This document shows positions 62,726 to 64,000 of a stretch of 64,000 bases of DNA, one piece after another. This DNA comes from Bradyrhizobium sp. 186 (lineage in GTDB: Bacteria; Pseudomonadota; Alphaproteobacteria; Rhizobiales; Xanthobacteraceae). The position numbers were made by a program, and so were the translations under genes. The notes under the pieces were generated by a model. It was not told where the DNA came from. It did not search any database and saw nothing but the letters and a program-made list of their open reading frames with translations. Each line of letters starts with the position of its first letter. Within the stretch, counting starts at the first letter, position 1. The stretch lies in NCBI RefSeq assembly GCF_023101685.1, contig NZ_CP082164.1:5022001-5086000 (forward strand). The letters run 5' to 3'.

Positions 62726-63697
62726 TTACAACGTCATCTGCATCGGCTCGGCATAGTAGTGGAAACCGTCGCCGGCCTTGGCGACATGACCGTAGCCCGG
62801 CCATGCGAAGTGATAGGACATCACGGGGGTCTTGTTGGCCGCGAGCATGGTGAGCAGTCTTACGCGCGACTCGGCCGCCTGCCTCGGATCCGTGTCGTAC
62901 GAGAACTCCATCCGCGGCCGTTCCAGCAGCAGCACCGAATGGTGCGAGAGGTCGCCGAGGAAGGCAAAGGACTTGCCGGCCGACGAGACCATGAAGATGG
63001 TATGGCCGACGGTATGACCGGGCGCCGCGATCGCCTGAATGCCGGGCAGGAATTCCTGGCCGTCCTTGAAGAACACGATCCGGTCTCGGACTGGCAGCAG
63101 GTTCTTGCGGGCGTGAATGACGAAGTCCTTTTCCGGGTTGCCAAGCTTGGCTTCGTCAGTCCAGAAGTCGAAATCAGTCTGCGAGATGTAGATTTGCGCG
63201 TTCGGGAACAGCGGCTTGTTGTTGGCGTCCACGATGCCGCCGATGTGGTCGATATGGGCGTGCGAGCAAACCACGGCATCGATGTCTTCCGGCTTGATGC
63301 CTGCTTCAGCCATGCTCTTCTGCTGTCGGCCGGTGGTGGTGCCGAACATCTTCGAGCTGCCCATCCCGGTGTCGAACAGGATGAGCTTGTCACCGGTGTT
63401 CACGATCGGCGAGTTCTGCTCGAGCACGACATTGTCCGGCGACAGGAAATTGTCGGCGAGCATCTTCTTCACCTCTTCCTTGGGAACGCCGGTGAAGGTC
63501 CCGGAGGGATCACCGAGGGGCAGCGGTCCGTCGGACACAACAGTCACTTCAGCGTTGCCCAGGTTGAAGCGGTGCCAGTAGGGCGTCTGGGTGCCGAGTT
63601 TCGGAGCACGCGCAAGTGCGCTGCTGCCGAGCATTGCGCTGGCGCCAACGCCAGCACCGAGTGCGAGCAGGGATCGACGTGAGACATTCGGTGTCAT
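62726..63697 (-). CDS. Tat-exported MBL-fold metallo-hydrolase (323 aa)
   Basis: Twin-arginine signal (SRRSLLALGAGVGASAM) with cleavage near residue 30, then a metallo-beta-lactamase domain with the zinc motif SHAHIDHIGG (about residue 145) and later GHTVGHT and GDLSHHS. Enzymes with this pattern include quorum-quenching lactonases and esterases, so an N-acyl-homoserine-lactone or organophosphate activity is possible but not shown. The stop overlaps no neighbour. Confidence 0.88.
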   Translation of the reverse strand: MTPNVSRRSLLALGAGVGASAMLGSSALARAPKLGTQTPYWHRFNLGNAEVTVVSDGPLPLGDPSGTFTGVPKEEVKKMLADNFLSPDNVVLEQNSPIVNTGDKLILFDTGMGSSKMFGTTTGRQQKSMAEAGIKPEDIDAVVCSHAHIDHIGGIVDANNKPLFPNAQIYISQTDFDFWTDEAKLGNPEKDFVIHARKNLLPVRDRIVFFKDGQEFLPGIQAIAAPGHTVGHTIFMVSSAGKSFAFLGDLSHHSVLLLERPRMEFSYDTDPRQAAESRVRLLTMLAANKTPVMSYHFAWPGYGHVAKAGDGFHYYAEPMQMTL

Positions 63698-63840
63698 TGG
63701 TTTCCTCCAATTTCTCGTTTGACCTACGCGATTTTTCGCGTTGCGACCGGCCCAGCGAGTTATGTGGCGCAGGCTCGGTACTAGGCATGCTGCGCCGGTT
63801 CGGAAAGCCTATCAAGTAGAATTGATTCGAATATCCATGT

Positions 63841-64000
63841 TCACGCAATTCTCAGCGCGGGCTCGCTCCCTTCCGTTTCGGCAAAGCCCGCTTGCAGAAC
63901 TTCTTCACGCTTGTGCCGCAGATGCGCGCGCAGAATGTGGGAGAGGCCGATGCCGTCGCGCCGCTGGAGCGCGTTCAGGATCGCTTCGTGCTCCTTCACG
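63841..64000 (-). CDS. GntR-family (FCD) regulator, C-terminal end (partial)
   Basis: The last ~52 codons of a minus-strand gene that runs past the window: EHEAILNALQRRDGIGLSHI and LRAHLRHKREEVLQAG, typical of the end of the FCD ligand domain (a helical bundle). The HTH part lies outside. It may regulate the Tat-exported hydrolase nearby, which is on the same strand 143 bp downstream. Confidence 0.7.
   Translation of the reverse strand, partial: VKEHEAILNALQRRDGIGLSHILRAHLRHKREEVLQAGFAETEGSEPALRIA

Overview
The window looks like a chromosomal segment from an alphaproteobacterium of the Bradyrhizobium / Nitrobacteraceae group. The support is high GC and strongly third-position-biased codon use, a seven-gene suf Fe-S operon with both an IscS-like and a SufS desulfurase, a class I PHA synthase, three Omp25/Omp31-like porins, DUF6502 plus DUF5666 neighbours, and several families of dispersed palindromic intergenic repeats of the kind common in that group. 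I found no rRNA, tRNA or CRISPR array. The assignment rests on reading the sequence, not on a database search.

Left part (1-5134, minus strand): a surface-polysaccharide operon. It reads, in transcription order, a 52-codon small membrane protein, a natural fusion of a GT4 glycosyltransferase with an ABC-2 (Wzm-like) permease, a Wzt-like ATPase, a second GT4 glycosyltransferase, and an O-antigen-ligase-like protein cut by the window edge. A pair of 17-bp palindromes lies between this operon and the divergent DUF6502-DUF5666 pair (5259-7348). Next come an M23 endopeptidase, a one-cysteine Bcp-type peroxiredoxin, a giant AsmA-like protein (to 13686), a Cache chemoreceptor, a 28-residue membrane peptide gene, DoxX, an MFS carrier, tyrS, anmK, a GST and an alpha/beta hydrolase.

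Middle (22284-32074): a membrane-anchored LytTR regulator faces an acyltransferase-3 gene. The suf operon follows: iscS-like, sufB, sufC, sufD, sufS, sufT-like, sufA, with a dispersed repeat lodged between sufB and sufC. Then come a TfoX-like gene and an orphan fabA-like gene. Between 32700 and 35400 is a disturbed island: an IS110-family transposase whose 3' end is duplicated in tandem, a non-coding stretch that could hold a bridge RNA, an HxlR regulator, and a 5'-truncated alpha/beta hydrolase.

Right part (35540-64000): a GGDEF protein, an RhlE helicase with a repetitive tail, an AraC regulator divergent from a secreted caspase-like protein, a flavin monooxygenase, porins, an SDR, parE (with the decayed tail of a second parE-like gene beside it), DedA, PaiB-argC, a methyltransferase/argC gene graveyard, a carbamoyltransferase with an abnormal phosphate-binding loop next to MAPEG and phaC, then alaC-hom-glpX, a haloacid dehalogenase, a GST, a Tat-exported metallo-beta-lactamase-fold hydrolase and the end of an FCD-type GntR regulator. 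Most genes are ordinary housekeeping. The candidates for new biology are the fusion transporter locus, the DUF6502 twin-operator locus, the variant carbamoyltransferase, the small membrane peptides and the remnants.
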